This document shows, in pieces, positions 44,186-53,629 of a stretch of DNA of 64,000 nucleotides. Location of the stretch: positions 868,001 through 932,000 of the forward strand of contig AP018536.1 in the NCBI GenBank assembly GCA_003584705.1. The letters run 5' to 3'. A program made the position numbers and the translations under genes. The stretch comes from Lachnospiraceae bacterium GAM79 (GTDB lineage Bacteria > Bacillota > Clostridia > Lachnospirales > Lachnospiraceae). The notes under the pieces were generated by a model that saw only the letters and a program-made list of their open reading frames with translations, did no database searches and was not told where the DNA came from. How positions within the stretch are numbered: the first letter of the stretch is position 1; each line of letters begins with the position of its first letter.

Positions 44186-45755
44186 CCAGATCAATGTGGT
44201 AAGCGGTGTCATGTTTGGGGTGCATTGGGACCGTCTGGGGATTTCGCAGGTATACAAGGCATATAATGCCTATGAAGCAAAACAGGTACTGCTGGAGAAG
44301 CAGGTGGATATCATGCTGTGCGACATTGAAATGCCGGTGGAAAACGGGCTGAGCCTGTTGGCTTGGTGCAGAAAGCAGGAAATGGATGTGGAGACCATTT
44401 TTCTGACGGCACATGCGGACTTCCTGTATGCCAAGGAGGCCGTGGCGCTGGGGAGCTTTGACTATATTTTACAGCCAGCGAGATATGAAGAGATCGAGGA
44501 TGCCGTCGGAAGAGCGGTGGAGAAGATCCGGATGAAACAGCGGGTCAACGAGGACTCCCGCTACGGACAGCTGCTGAAGAACAAAAAGGGATTTGTCCTG
44601 GGGGCAATGTTAGCGGATCTGTTCTCGGAGGAGAAGGATGACGTGGAAATAGCAATGCGGAACCTTGGAGAAATGGGGATCCGTGTGGCGGAAAATTCCA
44701 GACTGTGCCTGATGGATGTGGTTCGTTGGGGAAAGGGACTGGAGAACTGGGATCAGACGTTGTTATATGATACGATCTCCAATGTGCTGGAGGAACTGTT
44801 CTACCCTTACGCATGGAAAGCACTCCTTTGTCAGCAGGAAAAGGGAATCTATTATGTGCTTCTGTGCACTGACAGTGCGGCAGAGTTGAATGAAGAATCC
44901 ATGTATCATCAGATGGAGCGTTTTCAGATCATGTTTCAGAAATTTTTCGATTGTGGCTTTGCCATATATTACGGCGCATTGGAGAATCGGCAGGCGGTCC
45001 GGGAGCTAGTGCGGGCCCTGAAAAAAGCCGACCAGAACAATGTGGGACGCAAAGAAGGAATCTACAATGTGCAGGAGAGTAAGCAGAAGGAACGGGAAGC
45101 CGAGGAACACTACTGCGGGAACTGGGTACAACTTCTGGAAAATGAACTGTACGATACCGTGGTAAAGGATGCTTCGGATACCTTACAGAGACTGGCGGCG
45201 GAGGATCAGCTGAATTCCAAAAATCTAATGCGGTTTTACCAGAAGATCATGGGTGTGATCTATCTGGTACTCCAGAAATTAAATATGGATATGGAGCAGT
45301 TGTTTCCGGAGGAAGAGACCATGCAGCGTGTCATGTCCGCCTATACATACACGGAAGATACGTTATGGCTGGTAAAATATGTAACGGCGAGACTACATGA
45401 ACTGCGGAATACGGAGTCGGGGAAGGAGACTCAGATCGATGAGATATTCCAATACATCCGCAGCCACATGGATGAGGATATCAAGAGGGATGATATTGCC
45501 GATGCGGTGCACCTGAATGCCAATTATATTTCTGCGTTGTTTAAAAACAAAACGGGAATGTCATTAAAAGAATATATTATCTCAGAGAAAATGACGCTTG
45601 CCCGGAACATGGTCCGGGAGACGGCGTTACCCATCAGTGTGATCGCCATGAAAGTGGGATATACCAACTTTTCCCATTTTTCCCAGAGCTATAAGAAGAT
45701 CAACGGGGTCTCACCTACGGAGGATCGGGAAGAGACTGGGCACACAACCGAATAG
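44154..45755 (+). CDS. AraC-type response regulator, YesN-like
   Basis: 533 residues from ATG 44154 (44163 is an alternative). The receiver domain has VLIVDDQ, the phospho-acceptor Asp in IMLCDIEMPVENG and FLTAHADF. The usual Lys of the LKP motif is Gln here (YILQPARY). A long middle region of about 280 residues follows. The C-terminal AraC domain reads IDEIFQYIRSHMDEDI, LHLNANYISALFKN-like and VGYTNFSHFSQSYKK. It likely activates the binding-protein operon that begins 180 bases downstream. Confidence 0.92.
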   Translation: MEKMNVLIVDDQINVVSGVMFGVHWDRLGISQVYKAYNAYEAKQVLLEKQVDIMLCDIEMPVENGLSLLAWCRKQEMDVETIFLTAHADFLYAKEAVALGSFDYILQPARYEEIEDAVGRAVEKIRMKQRVNEDSRYGQLLKNKKGFVLGAMLADLFSEEKDDVEIAMRNLGEMGIRVAENSRLCLMDVVRWGKGLENWDQTLLYDTISNVLEELFYPYAWKALLCQQEKGIYYVLLCTDSAAELNEESMYHQMERFQIMFQKFFDCGFAIYYGALENRQAVRELVRALKKADQNNVGRKEGIYNVQESKQKEREAEEHYCGNWVQLLENELYDTVVKDASDTLQRLAAEDQLNSKNLMRFYQKIMGVIYLVLQKLNMDMEQLFPEEETMQRVMSAYTYTEDTLWLVKYVTARLHELRNTESGKETQIDEIFQYIRSHMDEDIKRDDIADAVHLNANYISALFKNKTGMSLKEYIISEKMTLARNMVRETALPISVIAMKVGYTNFSHFSQSYKKINGVSPTEDREETGHTTE

Positions 45756-45761
45756 TTTTTC

Positions 45762-45799
45762 AAAATGTCACATTTTTTACAATAGAATGTGACATTTTT
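45762..45799 (+). terminator. Terminator after the two-component genes
   Basis: aaatgtcacatt and aatgtgacattt pair around an 11-base loop and end in TTTTT. Confidence 0.85.
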
Positions 45800-45934
45800 G
45801 ATATTCTGGAAGGCGGAAAGTAAAAAAACATATTTTTTTGACACAAACAACATTTTTAACAGATAGATACGATCGTGGGATTTTTTTATAATGAATTCAT
45901 CATCAACGAAGACCTACGAAAGGAGAGGAAATTT

Positions 45935-47467
45935 ATGAAAATGAAAAAGTTATTGGCAACAGGATTTGCTACCGCGATGGCAGTAACGACTCTTGCAGGA
46001 TGCGGATCTGCCGCAGATAACAACGCTTCACAGAGCGCAGGCACAGACAGTGCGGCAGGAAGCACACAGGTAGCAGCGTCAAATGACGATGTGACCACCA
46101 TTACCATTTATGCGTACAACAATTCCACCACGGAGGCTGCGGAAAAGGTTGCAGCAGCGGTAAGCGAGATCACAGAGCCCGCCATTGGCGTAAAAGTAAA
46201 CCTTCTGACCGGCGTAAGCTCAGAGCAACTGAATCTGGCACTGGCTTCCGGAGAAGACCTGGATCTGTTCTTTGCAATGCCTTGGCAGGTATCAATGTCC
46301 ACCATGGCAGCTACGAACCAGATCATTGCACTGGACGACCTGTTAGCAGAATATGCACCGGATGTATTGTCCGGTATCTCCGAGGATGACTGGCGGTGTT
46401 CTACCGTATCCGGAAGTATCTACGGAGTGCCAATGAATAAGGATAAGGCACAGGGCCGTGGTTTTGAAATGGTAAAATCCATTGCGGATGAACTGGGAAT
46501 CGACTACTCCACTCCCTGGACCTACGAAGATCTGGATGCCAACCTGAGAAAAGTAAAAGAAGCATATCCGGATATGTATCCCCTGGTTCCCAACGGCGGA
46601 ACAATGATCTATCCGGCATGGGCATGTGACGTGCTGAGCGATGATCTGGGCGTACTGGAAAATGCACTTTCCGACAGTACCCAGGTAGTGAATTTCTACG
46701 ATACAGATTCCTTCAAGGAATATTGCAAGTGGGTATACCAATGGGCACAGGAAGGTCTGATGATGCCGGATGCAGTCAATACCACAGAAGGGTATCAGGA
46801 ATTCTTCAACTCAGGTGTCGGTTTTGGTACTTTCACTTCCTTCAAGGCAGGATTTGAAGCAGAAGAGACCAGAAAATGCGGTAAAGACATCGTAGTAGTA
46901 CAGATGGAGAACGGTGCACCCCATTCTACCACAAGCATGGTAAATGCAAGCTGGTGTATTGCTAATAACAGCAAGAACCCCGAAAAAGCAATGCAGATGC
47001 TGAATCTGATGTACACCAACCCCGAAGTATCCAACCTGTTAGTCAACGGTATCGAAGGCGACAACTGGGTATTTGCAGATGAGAGCAAGGGTGTGATCAC
47101 CTATCCAGAAGGTGTGGATTCTTCCAATACTTCATACTCTTCCGTAGGTTGGGCTTGGCCTAATGAACAGATTACCTATGTATGGGAAGGTGATGAGCCC
47201 GATGTATGGGAACAGCTGGGTGAGTTCAACAAAAACGCACAGTCCTCTCCTGCAAAAGGATTTGTATGGGATAACTCCGGAGTACTGAATGAAGTAACCG
47301 CATGCAACAACGTAGTAGAGAAATATCGTGCAGGTCTGCTGACCGGATGTCTGGATCCTGAGACAGCTATCCCCCAGATGAATCAGGAACTGGAAGCAGC
47401 AGGCATCAACACCATCATTGAAGCAAAACAGGCACAGCTGGATGCATGGCTTGCAGAGCAGAACTAA
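45935..47467 (+). CDS. Sugar ABC transporter binding lipoprotein (LplA-like)
   Basis: 510 residues; the ATG at 45935 follows AAAGGAGAGG. A lipoprotein signal ends in TTLAGC (Cys at residue 21). The mature part has a Ser/Ala/Gln-rich linker and then the extracellular binding fold, with VYGVPMNKDKA-like text (IYGVPMNKDKAQGRGFEMV). Size and neighbours match LplA-type proteins with the LplB/YtcP permeases. No ATPase gene is present, so a shared MsmX-like ATPase is likely. Confidence 0.92.
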   Translation: MKMKKLLATGFATAMAVTTLAGCGSAADNNASQSAGTDSAAGSTQVAASNDDVTTITIYAYNNSTTEAAEKVAAAVSEITEPAIGVKVNLLTGVSSEQLNLALASGEDLDLFFAMPWQVSMSTMAATNQIIALDDLLAEYAPDVLSGISEDDWRCSTVSGSIYGVPMNKDKAQGRGFEMVKSIADELGIDYSTPWTYEDLDANLRKVKEAYPDMYPLVPNGGTMIYPAWACDVLSDDLGVLENALSDSTQVVNFYDTDSFKEYCKWVYQWAQEGLMMPDAVNTTEGYQEFFNSGVGFGTFTSFKAGFEAEETRKCGKDIVVVQMENGAPHSTTSMVNASWCIANNSKNPEKAMQMLNLMYTNPEVSNLLVNGIEGDNWVFADESKGVITYPEGVDSSNTSYSSVGWAWPNEQITYVWEGDEPDVWEQLGEFNKNAQSSPAKGFVWDNSGVLNEVTACNNVVEKYRAGLLTGCLDPETAIPQMNQELEAAGINTIIEAKQAQLDAWLAEQN

Positions 47468-47523
47468 AGCACTACAAATCATAAAAATAATCGTCCAAAC
47501 CTAAAATATAAGCTTTGAAGCCA

Positions 47524-47559
47524 AAAGAGGTCCCGCCAGTTCTTTAGTGGGACCTCTTT
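47524..47559 (+). terminator. Hairpin between binding protein and permeases
   Basis: AAAGAGGTCCC and GGGACCTCTTT form a perfect 11-bp stem with a 14-base loop. Only a short C-A-A-A run follows, so partial termination or mRNA protection giving more binding protein than permease is likely. Confidence 0.75.
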
Positions 47560-47584
47560 CAAAAGAAAGGAACAGGTAATACTC

Positions 47585-48508
47585 ATGAATAAGAAGAGTA
47601 CTTTCGTAAAATGGAGACGTTATCTTCCTTTATATCTCATGTTGATCCCCGGTGTTGTATACATTTTTATCAACAACTATATCCCCATGGCGGGACTAAT
47701 CATGGCATTTGAAAAATATGATTACAAACTGGGAATGTTTAAGAGCCCGAAGATCGGACTTGACAACTTTACTTATCTATTTGCCACAAAAGATGCACTG
47801 AATATTACCAGAAACACATTATTATATAATGCAGTATTTATTATCCTGGGGAATATCTTGGCCATTACGGTAGCAGTTCTGTTAAATGACGTGAGATCCA
47901 AGACGAAGAAAAAAATATATCAGACGCTGATTCTGATCCCTTATCTGATCTCCACAGTCATCGTCAGCTATATTGTATATGGCTTTTTAAATACACAGAA
48001 CGGATTCATTAATAACTCTATTTTGGAGCCTTTGGGCAAGAATGGTATCGCCTGGTATTCACAGCCAAAGTATTGGCCTTTTATTATTACATTTGTCTAT
48101 CTATGGAAAAATTTCGGCTACAGCAGCATCATCTATTTCGCAACGGTGGTGGGAATCGACAAGACCTATTATGAAGCGGCGGTGATTGACGGAGCTACCA
48201 GATGGCAGCAGGTCAGATATGTGACACTATCCAGTCTGAAACCCACAATCATCACGCTGGTGCTGATGTCCATCGGACGTATTTTCTATTCAGACTTCGG
48301 CCTGTTTTATCAGGTACCCATGAACAGCGGAGCCTTGATCGATGTGACTAATACGATCGACACTTATGTATATCGTGGACTAACAACACTGAACAACGTG
48401 GGTATGTCGGCGGCAGCAGGCTTCTATCAGTCCATCGTTGGATTCATTCTGGTACTGACCGCCAATATGATCGTCCGCAAGGTCAGCCGTGAAAATGCAC
48501 TGTTTTAA
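47585..48508 (+). CDS. Sugar ABC transporter permease, LplB type
   Basis: 307 residues with six membrane helices. The N-terminus KWRRYLPLYLMLIPGVVYIF and the EAA loop YYEAAVIDGATRWQQ (ATPase contact) are standard. It sits 12 bases before the second permease. Confidence 0.93.
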   Translation: MNKKSTFVKWRRYLPLYLMLIPGVVYIFINNYIPMAGLIMAFEKYDYKLGMFKSPKIGLDNFTYLFATKDALNITRNTLLYNAVFIILGNILAITVAVLLNDVRSKTKKKIYQTLILIPYLISTVIVSYIVYGFLNTQNGFINNSILEPLGKNGIAWYSQPKYWPFIITFVYLWKNFGYSSIIYFATVVGIDKTYYEAAVIDGATRWQQVRYVTLSSLKPTIITLVLMSIGRIFYSDFGLFYQVPMNSGALIDVTNTIDTYVYRGLTTLNNVGMSAAAGFYQSIVGFILVLTANMIVRKVSRENALF

Positions 48509-48520
48509 GGAGATGAGATT

Positions 48521-49399
48521 ATGGTTATAAAAGATACCAAATACCAGGTCGTGATCAATACCGTATTAATTATATTGTCTCTGATGTGTGTCATGCCGTT
48601 TATACTGTTGCTCAGTTCTTCCATCACTTCAGAGACAGCACTGGTGAAGACAGGCTACCGGTTCTGGCCCACGGAGATCGACCTGTCCGCCTATAAATAT
48701 TTGCTGATGGACAGTACCTCCATTGTCAGAGGCTACGCAATATCCTTTTTCGTGACAATTGTGGGAACACTGACGAGCCTGATGCTGACTACTTTATACG
48801 CTTACCCGTTGTCCAGAAAAAATCTGCCAGGAAGAAATATTTTTGCCTTTTATATTTTCTTTACCATGTTGTTCAACGGTGGACTAGTGCCTGGCTACAT
48901 GATGTGGACACAGATGTTCCATATTAAAAATACGATATTTGCTCTGATCGTTCCCGGTTTGTTGTTAAACGCATTTAATGTCATTATGATGCGTACATAC
49001 TTTACGACAAACATCCCGGAGGAAGTCCTCGAAGCGGCAAGGATCGACGGTGGCGGAGAACTCTACATCCTCACTAAAGTAGTGCTTCCTATGTCAAAAC
49101 CCATTATCGTGACGTTGGTACTGCTGATCGGACTGTCTTACTGGAATGACTGGCTGAATGGTCTGTACTATGTGAACCGGGATAATCTGTACAGTATTCA
49201 GGTATTGCTGAAGAAGATGATGGATGATATTGAGATGATAAAAAAGGCTTCCGCAGCCGGAGCAAGTACCATGAAGATGCCCTCCATTTCCATTCGTATG
49301 GCAGTGGCGGTTATGGGAGCACTGCCTATCATGTGTGTCTACCCATTCTTCCAGAAGTACTTTGTCAAAGGTATTGTCATCGGAGCAGTAAAAGGATAA
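48521..49399 (+). CDS. Sugar ABC transporter permease, YtcP/AraQ type
   Basis: 292 residues, six membrane helices, EAA loop EEVLEAARIDGGGELYI. AAGGAG lies ahead of the ATG. It forms the channel with the preceding permease. Confidence 0.93.
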   Translation: MVIKDTKYQVVINTVLIILSLMCVMPFILLLSSSITSETALVKTGYRFWPTEIDLSAYKYLLMDSTSIVRGYAISFFVTIVGTLTSLMLTTLYAYPLSRKNLPGRNIFAFYIFFTMLFNGGLVPGYMMWTQMFHIKNTIFALIVPGLLLNAFNVIMMRTYFTTNIPEEVLEAARIDGGGELYILTKVVLPMSKPIIVTLVLLIGLSYWNDWLNGLYYVNRDNLYSIQVLLKKMMDDIEMIKKASAAGASTMKMPSISIRMAVAVMGALPIMCVYPFFQKYFVKGIVIGAVKG

Positions 49400-49415
49400 A
49401 TAAGGAGGAAACGGA

Positions 49416-50795
49416 ATGAGCTTTCGCAAAGATTTTGTTTGGGGCGCGGCAACAGCAGCTTACCAGATTGAAGGAGCCGCTTATGAGGACGGCAGAGGAG
49501 AATCCGTTTGGGATGTGCATTGCCATGACACGCGTAAGAACCCAGAAGGAAAACAGAATATTTTAGACGGAGAGACAGGTGATGTGTCTTGTGATTTTTA
49601 CCATCATTATGAGGAAGACATTCAGAGAATGAAGAATATGGGACTGAAAGCATTCCGCTTTTCCATCAGCTGGTCCAGAGTATTGCCAGACGGTACGGGA
49701 CGGGTGAATGAAAAAGGACTGCAGTTTTACAGTGATTTGGTGGATGCTTTGCTAGAGGCGGAAATTGAACCCTGGGTTACTTTATTTCACTGGGATTTTC
49801 CCCAGCAATTACAGATTCGCGGGGGATGGCAGAATCCCGAGAGCCCCGAGTGGTTTGCAGAATATACGAAGGTAATCGTGGACAGACTCTCCGACAGAGT
49901 GTCCCACTGGATGACGTTAAATGAGCCCCAGTGCCATCTGATTATCGGACACGTGCAGGGAAGCTGTGCTCCGAAGTTACGGCTCACCGAGCCGGAGTAT
50001 CTGCTGGCAATCCATAATCACCTGAAAGCCCACGGCAGAGCGGTGCAGGTCATCCGAAAATACGCGAAGAAAAAGCCCGAGATCGGTGTGGCATTCTGCT
50101 TCGGAAGTTCGGTGCCTGTAAGCAACCAACCTGAGGATGTGAAAGCAGCAAGAATTGCCACCCTGCGGGAAGATACGAAGGACCTGTGGGCAGTCTCCTG
50201 GTGGCTGGATCCCGTCATTTTAGGACATTATCCGGAGAAAGGCATGGAAGCCTATGGCGAGAATTGCCCGGAGGAGTTACGGAATCCGGAAGACCTGAAA
50301 CTGATCTCGGAACCGTTGGATTTCCTGGGAATCAATGTCTACCAGAGCGGACGAGTGGAATCGGATGGTCAGGGGGGATATCGCGAGGCGAAGAATCCCT
50401 GCGGAGCACCGGTGACTGCAATGAAGTGGCAGGTGACACCGGAGAGTCTGTATTATGTACCGAAGTTCCTGCAGGAAAAATACAAACTTCCCATCGTAAT
50501 TACGGAGAACGGACTGTCCTGTCCCGACTGGGTATTCCTGGACGGTAAGGTTCATGATCCTATGCGAATCGACTTTATGCACCGCTATTTAAGCTGTCTG
50601 AAAAAAGCGGCAGAGGAGGGAACTGATATCTGGGGTTATTTTGCCTGGTCAGCTATCGATAACATGGAGTGGAACAACGGTTATACGGAGAGATTCGGAC
50701 TAATCTATGTGGATTACACCACTCAAAAGAGGATCCTTAAGGACTCCGCATACTGGTACCGCGAGGTGATTGAATCGAACGGTGAAAATCTGTAA
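49416..50795 (+). CDS. Glycoside hydrolase family 1 beta-glucosidase
   Basis: 459 residues, AAGGAGG ahead of the ATG. The family signature FVWGAATAAYQIEGA is at the N-terminus. The acid/base Glu is in WMTLNEPQC and the nucleophile Glu in IVITENGLS. It is of bacterial (BglA-like) length and has no signal peptide, so it hydrolyses imported unphosphorylated or phosphorylated beta-glucosides in the cytoplasm. It is the last gene of the transporter operon. Confidence 0.95.
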   Translation: MSFRKDFVWGAATAAYQIEGAAYEDGRGESVWDVHCHDTRKNPEGKQNILDGETGDVSCDFYHHYEEDIQRMKNMGLKAFRFSISWSRVLPDGTGRVNEKGLQFYSDLVDALLEAEIEPWVTLFHWDFPQQLQIRGGWQNPESPEWFAEYTKVIVDRLSDRVSHWMTLNEPQCHLIIGHVQGSCAPKLRLTEPEYLLAIHNHLKAHGRAVQVIRKYAKKKPEIGVAFCFGSSVPVSNQPEDVKAARIATLREDTKDLWAVSWWLDPVILGHYPEKGMEAYGENCPEELRNPEDLKLISEPLDFLGINVYQSGRVESDGQGGYREAKNPCGAPVTAMKWQVTPESLYYVPKFLQEKYKLPIVITENGLSCPDWVFLDGKVHDPMRIDFMHRYLSCLKKAAEEGTDIWGYFAWSAIDNMEWNNGYTERFGLIYVDYTTQKRILKDSAYWYREVIESNGENL

Positions 50796-50803
50796 ACGAA
50801 CAT

Positions 50804-50842
50804 AAAAAAGAGACTGCTATTTTGATATGCAGTCTCTTTTTT
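50804..50842 (+). terminator. Terminator of the transporter-GH1 operon
   Basis: AAAAAAGAGACTGC and GCAGTCTCTTTTTT form a perfect 14-bp inverted repeat around an 11-base loop. Confidence 0.95.
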
Positions 50843-50917
50843 GATGCACCAGACACTTGCCATATTTATTGGAAAAGGGGTATTATGATAAATATAAATA
50901 ATAAGGAGGCTGATCCC

Positions 50918-51625
50918 ATGAGGCCGATACCGGTGATCGGGGATCCGGAGCGCTATATAGACAGTGCGTTTGTGGATTCCGCGTTTATAGAATTGAAAAG
51001 TTGTGATCTGTGGGATGTGAAAATGCTGTATCCGATCCTGCATATGGACCATGCGGAAGAGAAGTGCTTCGTCCGTAAGGAGATGTATGAGAGGCTGGTG
51101 AAGGCGGCGGGGAATCTGCCGGATGGTTACCGGTTCCGCATCTGGGATGCCTGGCGCCCCTTTGCGCTGCAGCATGAATTGTTTGAAAAGTATTCTGTGG
51201 ACATCATCCGGGATTTTCATTTAGAAGAGTTGCCGGAGGCAAAAAGGAGAGCTGCGATCTGCAAATTTGTCTCGGACCCGGTACCGGATACAAAGGTGCC
51301 TCCCGCCCATACCACCGGAGGAGCCATTGATCTGACGCTTCTGGATCCGGAGGGCAGAGAGCTTCCTATGGGATGTGGATTCGATGCTTTTACGGATAAG
51401 ACCTGTGCAGCGTATTTTGAGGCACCGGAGCATGTACAGAGTGCTTTGGACGAGCAGGTTCGTGAAAACCGCCGTCTGCTTTATTATGCTATGATAGATG
51501 CGGGATTTACCAATCTGCCGTCGGAATGGTGGCATTATGATTACGGTGACCGGTTCTGGGCATATTACATGCGGAAGCCCGCAATCTATGAGGGCGTATT
51601 TACGAGGGAGGAAATTCATGGATAA
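50918..51625 (+). CDS. D-alanyl-D-alanine dipeptidase (VanX-like, M15D)
   Basis: 235 residues; ATG 50918 is chosen for the AAGGAGG eight bases upstream. The zinc motifs are PPAHTTGGAIDLTL (SxHxxGxAxD type, with Ala for Ser) and SEWWHYDYG (ExxH). RFRIWDAWRPFALQHEL is the usual substrate-arginine region. Without vanH or vanA nearby it is more likely a peptidoglycan dipeptide recycling enzyme than a resistance gene. Confidence 0.9.
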   Translation: MRPIPVIGDPERYIDSAFVDSAFIELKSCDLWDVKMLYPILHMDHAEEKCFVRKEMYERLVKAAGNLPDGYRFRIWDAWRPFALQHELFEKYSVDIIRDFHLEELPEAKRRAAICKFVSDPVPDTKVPPAHTTGGAIDLTLLDPEGRELPMGCGFDAFTDKTCAAYFEAPEHVQSALDEQVRENRRLLYYAMIDAGFTNLPSEWWHYDYGDRFWAYYMRKPAIYEGVFTREEIHG

Positions 51626-52781
51626 TCAGAAACAAAAGAAGAAAAAAAGTGTGATGGACACGCTGTCCGCCACTATGGTACTGGTGCTGATCGCACTGTT
51701 GCTGGTGTTTGTTGGATATACGTATCTGGCACTGAAGAACGGTTACACGCTGGATGACCTGATCGACAATATCGTGGGGAATCTCATCGGTGTGCTGGCG
51801 GCATTTCTGTTATTCGATATACTGAACAACAAGCTGACCCAGGATGCCTACGCCAGAGAGACCTCCCAGCAGATCACCAAGACGCTGATGGGAGAGCCGG
51901 AGATCCTGGATTCTTTCAGCGATGAAGATAAAAAGACTTTCCTGAAATCCACCATTACCTCCATGATAAAGGATGAAGATGCGGTGGATATGCTATCTAC
52001 CAATATGGAGAAATATTTTGACAGGGCAAGAGGCGCCAGGATTCGGAAAATGTTCGATTACACGATCAATCTGGAGCCGAATCTGACAGAGGAATATGTA
52101 AAAGCCGGTTTCCCCGGAGCCATAGACGGAAAGTATTACCTGATCGATGAGGAATTGAAGTTCAGCGTAAAGTGTCTGGGAGGAACAGACGAGAACTACA
52201 CGGGCGATGTGATCAGACTCGGTTTCGCCTATGATAAAAAGAGTCTGGATGGTGGATTGCTGGAGACCGGACAGGATGCGGATTTCACCAAGAGCATTTT
52301 CAATGAGGATCTGGTGGTGGAACCGGAAGCCGTGGACTTCATCAACAGTATTCCCGCGGACAAGGTCCGGGATGTGATCAATGACCTGTTCATGCCGATT
52401 TTGCGAATTGACAACAGCGGAGATAATGACGACGAAGCGCAGTTCGAAGTAGAGCGAAAGAGCAACGGATTTATCCTGAAATTCAAGTTGGATTTTGACC
52501 GGAATGAGGCAAGCGGGGAGCATCTGGTCAGCATCTATTTCAAGATGCCCCGGGTATGGAACTCTATTTTCGAGGTGACTCTGGTGGATCCGACCAAGGA
52601 GCCCCATATCAAGCTGAAATACAAGAATGGAATGGATGTCACTATGTATTCCTATCTCAATAAGGAAAGCACTGCCAATGTCGGAGCCTGCATCCAGAGA
52701 GCCGGACTCTATGACATTGCGATCAAGGACGAGTGGATCTACCCCAAGAGCGGCGTGATCTTTCATATTAAAAAGGCATAA
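51618..52781 (+). CDS. Membrane protein with large soluble domain, unrecognised
   Basis: 387 residues. GGGAGG precedes the ATG at 51618, which overlaps the dipeptidase by 8 bases. Two helices near the N-terminus (about 15-36 and 44-66) are followed by about 320 soluble residues with mixed beta character (VRDVINDLFMPILRIDNSG, GEHLVSIYFKMPRVWNSIF). I do not recognise the family. The overlap implies coupling with the dipeptidase and perhaps an envelope role. Confidence 0.75.
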   Translation: MDNQKQKKKKSVMDTLSATMVLVLIALLLVFVGYTYLALKNGYTLDDLIDNIVGNLIGVLAAFLLFDILNNKLTQDAYARETSQQITKTLMGEPEILDSFSDEDKKTFLKSTITSMIKDEDAVDMLSTNMEKYFDRARGARIRKMFDYTINLEPNLTEEYVKAGFPGAIDGKYYLIDEELKFSVKCLGGTDENYTGDVIRLGFAYDKKSLDGGLLETGQDADFTKSIFNEDLVVEPEAVDFINSIPADKVRDVINDLFMPILRIDNSGDNDDEAQFEVERKSNGFILKFKLDFDRNEASGEHLVSIYFKMPRVWNSIFEVTLVDPTKEPHIKLKYKNGMDVTMYSYLNKESTANVGACIQRAGLYDIAIKDEWIYPKSGVIFHIKKA

Positions 52782-52810
52782 TTTGCCAATAAATGTAATT
52801 GCAATCAAAG

Positions 52811-52852
52811 AACTTCTATGCTATTGTGGATATAAAGCATAGAAGTTTTTTT
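52811..52852 (+). terminator. Terminator after the membrane protein
   Basis: aacttctatgct and agcatagaagtt pair perfectly around a 13-base loop, followed by T6-T7. Confidence 0.93.
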
Positions 52853-53008
52853 ATGCATCTAATTAATTCTTATATATGTATGATTCGAGTTTTTAATCCC
52901 AACTTTTATTGAAAAATGACCTTATTTGACCGGAAGCAATATTTGTAAGAATTACAGATATTCAGCCATAAATATTATATAAGTACATTAACGAAGGAGG
53001 AAAATTTA

Positions 53009-53629
53009 ATGCAAAGCAGAATGAACAATACTGGTTATTTTGTGGCAGTAGATGGACCTAATGGAAGTGGAAAGACCACAGTAATTAATGCAATAGCAGA
53101 AAAACTGGGTTTGATGGGGTATAAAGTAAAAGTGACGAGGGAACCGACAAATTCTATATTGGGAGAATTTGTGCGAAAATATGCAGAAGGACACAAGGGA
53201 TTAAGCACTGCATGTATGGTAACGGCAGATCGATACGAACATATTAAAAATGAAATTGAACCTATGCTTTATGATGGCAACATTGTCATTACAGACCGTT
53301 ATATTTTATCATCATTGATATTGCAAAGAATGGATGGAGTGAATGCTGATTATATAATGGATTTAAACGCACTGATAATACGTCCGGATCTTCAAGTTAC
53401 GATTATGGCTGATGTGGGGACTCTTCAGAAAAGATTATCTGATCGTGCTGAACTAACAAGGTTTGAAAAGAATAATCGATCGGATGAAGAACTGTATTAT
53501 ATGGAAAAAGGAATAGAAATATTGAAGAAAAATGGAATATCGGTTTTAGAAATAAATAACTGTACCGAATTGGATAAAAATGTAGATACTATCGTTGAAC
53601 ATATTGTAAAAGAGGTGAAAAGGAAATGA
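53009..53629 (+). CDS. Thymidylate-kinase-like nucleotide kinase
   Basis: 206 residues; GAAGGAGG ahead of the ATG. P-loop VDGPNGSGKTT, TREPTNSILGEF, the DRY motif IVITDRYILSS and the LID-like RLSDRAELTRFEKNN fit dTMP kinases. The DNA is more AT-rich than its neighbours, and the gene overlaps the radical SAM gene by 4 bases. It is unlikely to be the housekeeping tmk, given this setting, and may act on a special nucleotide made by the cassette (inference). Confidence 0.88.
   Translation: MQSRMNNTGYFVAVDGPNGSGKTTVINAIAEKLGLMGYKVKVTREPTNSILGEFVRKYAEGHKGLSTACMVTADRYEHIKNEIEPMLYDGNIVITDRYILSSLILQRMDGVNADYIMDLNALIIRPDLQVTIMADVGTLQKRLSDRAELTRFEKNNRSDEELYYMEKGIEILKKNGISVLEINNCTELDKNVDTIVEHIVKEVKRK

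Noticed and set aside
50918-51625. Vancomycin resistance gene vanX
   Set aside because: No vanH, vanA or vanRS-type partners; stand-alone family members serve in peptidoglycan recycling.
53009-53629. Housekeeping thymidylate kinase gene
   Set aside because: It lies in an AT-rich three-gene cassette with overlaps, unlike the normal tmk setting; the family call is kept but not the housekeeping role.
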